A DNA stretch of 6,668 bases from Rickettsiales bacterium (lineage in GTDB: Bacteria; Pseudomonadota; Alphaproteobacteria; Rs-D84; CACZYB01). Below are positions 5,750-6,668 of this stretch, one piece after another. The stretch lies in contig JAIRTB010000007.1 in assembly GCA_031255155.1 (NCBI GenBank), positions 1 to 6,668 on the forward strand, read 5' to 3'. Below the pieces are notes generated by a model. That model did not search any database. It saw only the letters and a list, made by a program, of their open reading frames with translations, and had not been told where the DNA came from. Both the position numbers and the translations under genes were made by a program. The stretch's first letter is position 1. The number at the start of each line of letters is the position of its first letter.

Positions 5750-6668
5750 AGGTCGAAAGCAAATCGCTGTCCATGCTCAACGCCGTCTTCCGCGAGGCGC
5801 TTATCTCGCTCCATGCGAACAAGCTGCGCTCGTTCCTTACGATGCTGGGCATTATCATAGGCGTGTGCGCGGTCGTGATAATGGTCGCCGCGGGCCAGAC
5901 GGTTCAAAATATGATAAACGATTCGCTTTCCGGCATAGGGTCTAATCTGTTGATAATCCGGCCCGAATATACGACAAGCGCCGGCGTCCGCGGCAGCGGC
6001 ATGACGGTTATAAAGGTTCAGGACGCCGACGCGATAAGGTCGAACAAATATCTTCGGGCCGTCTCTCCCATAGTGAACGGCAGCGGCCAAATAGTCTATA
6101 AGAACGAGAACTATATGGTGCAGATTCAGGCCGGCACCCCCGATATCATGCGCACCGGTAATTACGAGATAGAAGAGGGCGAGCCTATTACCGGCCGCGA
6201 TGTCCGAAGCGGCACGGCGGTCGTCTTGATAGGGCAGACCTTGAAGACCGAGCTTTTCCACGGCGCCGATCCGATAGGCGAGGTCGTGCGCATAAGGAAT
6301 GTCCCTTTCGTCGTCAAGGGACTGTTGAAAGCCAAGGGCCAGGGCATCGGCGGCCAGGACCAGGATGCCGCCGTCATAATGCCTATAACGACCTATCGCC
6401 GTCGGATCCAGGGCAGCTGGATTCCGAATCGCGTCAATTATATAATGGCCCAGGTCGACGCCGAGCAGAATATTGAAAAGGCCAAGCTGCTTATCGAGGC
6501 GGCCCTGCGCGAGACTCGTCGGATCAAGCCCAGCGCCGAGAACGATTTCCGTATAGACGATATGACCGAGATGCTGAACACTATACGCGATGTCGGTCGT
6601 TATCTTTCGATTCTGCTTGCCAGCATAGCCAGCATTTCGCTTGTGGTCGGCTCGATAGGCATAATGAA
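5746..6668 (+). CDS. MacB-type ABC permease (FtsX family), cut by window end
   Basis: The frame from the ATG at 5746 stays open to the edge: 307 complete codons, with no stop. This is the membrane half of a MacB-like pump. A first membrane helix with the family signature LRSFLTMLGIIIGV (27-40) and following residues to about 49 leads to a large periplasmic domain (about 50-270), with the landmark VVLIGQTLKTELF (159-171), DPIGEVVRI (175-183) and GQDQDAAVIMPITTY (203-217). The second helix begins near 286 and reaches VVGSIGIM at the edge, matching the conserved VGGIGIMN of MacB. About 90-100 residues with the last two helices should lie beyond the window. The start overlaps the SIMPL stop (ATGA). 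It should pair with the stand-alone ATPase encoded at 3377-4090. Ile codons are strikingly ATA-rich (21 of 36). Confidence 0.92.
   Translation, partial: MKVESKSLSMLNAVFREALISLHANKLRSFLTMLGIIIGVCAVVIMVAAGQTVQNMINDSLSGIGSNLLIIRPEYTTSAGVRGSGMTVIKVQDADAIRSNKYLRAVSPIVNGSGQIVYKNENYMVQIQAGTPDIMRTGNYEIEEGEPITGRDVRSGTAVVLIGQTLKTELFHGADPIGEVVRIRNVPFVVKGLLKAKGQGIGGQDQDAAVIMPITTYRRRIQGSWIPNRVNYIMAQVDAEQNIEKAKLLIEAALRETRRIKPSAENDFRIDDMTEMLNTIRDVGRYLSILLASIASISLVVGSIGIM

Noticed and set aside
3377..6668. A fused MacB gene broken by a mobile insertion
   Set aside because: There are no transposase genes, terminal inverted repeats or target duplications, and both inner junctions are clean four-base coding overlaps.
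1..6668. tRNA, rRNA, CRISPR array or attachment site
   Set aside because: No cloverleaf arms, rRNA-like stretches, regularly spaced repeats or tRNA-derived sites were seen on either strand.

Overview
The window holds most of one rightward operon from a Gram-negative bacterium. It encodes a tripartite MacAB-TolC-type exporter with two extra genes set inside it. A tripartite pump that includes an outer-membrane TolC channel requires a two-membrane cell. Moderately high GC, spacing of a sigma70-like promoter and the protein style would suit a proteobacterium, perhaps an alphaproteobacterium, but the phylum is a guess. Isoleucine is often encoded by ATA (21 of 36 Ile codons in the last gene), which is unusual for DNA of this GC level and is a clue to lineage.

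Layout. Bases 1-24 look like the last codons of an upstream rightward gene. A short period-8 repeat puts TAA in all three forward frames, and a textbook intrinsic terminator follows at 79-103. Bases 104-523 carry no convincing gene. The end of this stretch has two overlapping inverted repeats (411-440 and 435-456) and a probable promoter (467-495), then a Shine-Dalgarno and the first gene. From 524 to the right edge, six genes lie on the + strand with almost no space between them: (1) TolC-family outer-membrane channel, 524-2125; (2) MacA-like periplasmic adaptor, 2142-3377; (3) MacB/LolD-type ABC ATPase, 3377-4090; (4) Caps_synth-family putative glycosyltransferase, 4087-5001; (5) membrane-anchored SIMPL (DUF541) protein, 4991-5749; (6) MacB-type permease, from 5746, cut by the window end. 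The junctions are a 16-nt gap with a good ribosome site, TAATG, ATGA, an 11-nt overlap and ATGA, so the last five genes are probably translationally coupled.

How the genes should work together. The ATPase and the permease together equal the single MacB polypeptide of E. coli, split in two. They should power an inner-membrane pump that the MacA adaptor links to the TolC channel. The unusual part is that the two halves of MacB are separated by a sugar-transferase-like gene and a SIMPL gene, both tightly coupled. I infer a dedicated export system whose cargo, or a cell-envelope partner, is glycosylated by gene 4, with the SIMPL protein as a periplasmic accessory. The substrate cannot be read from the sequence.
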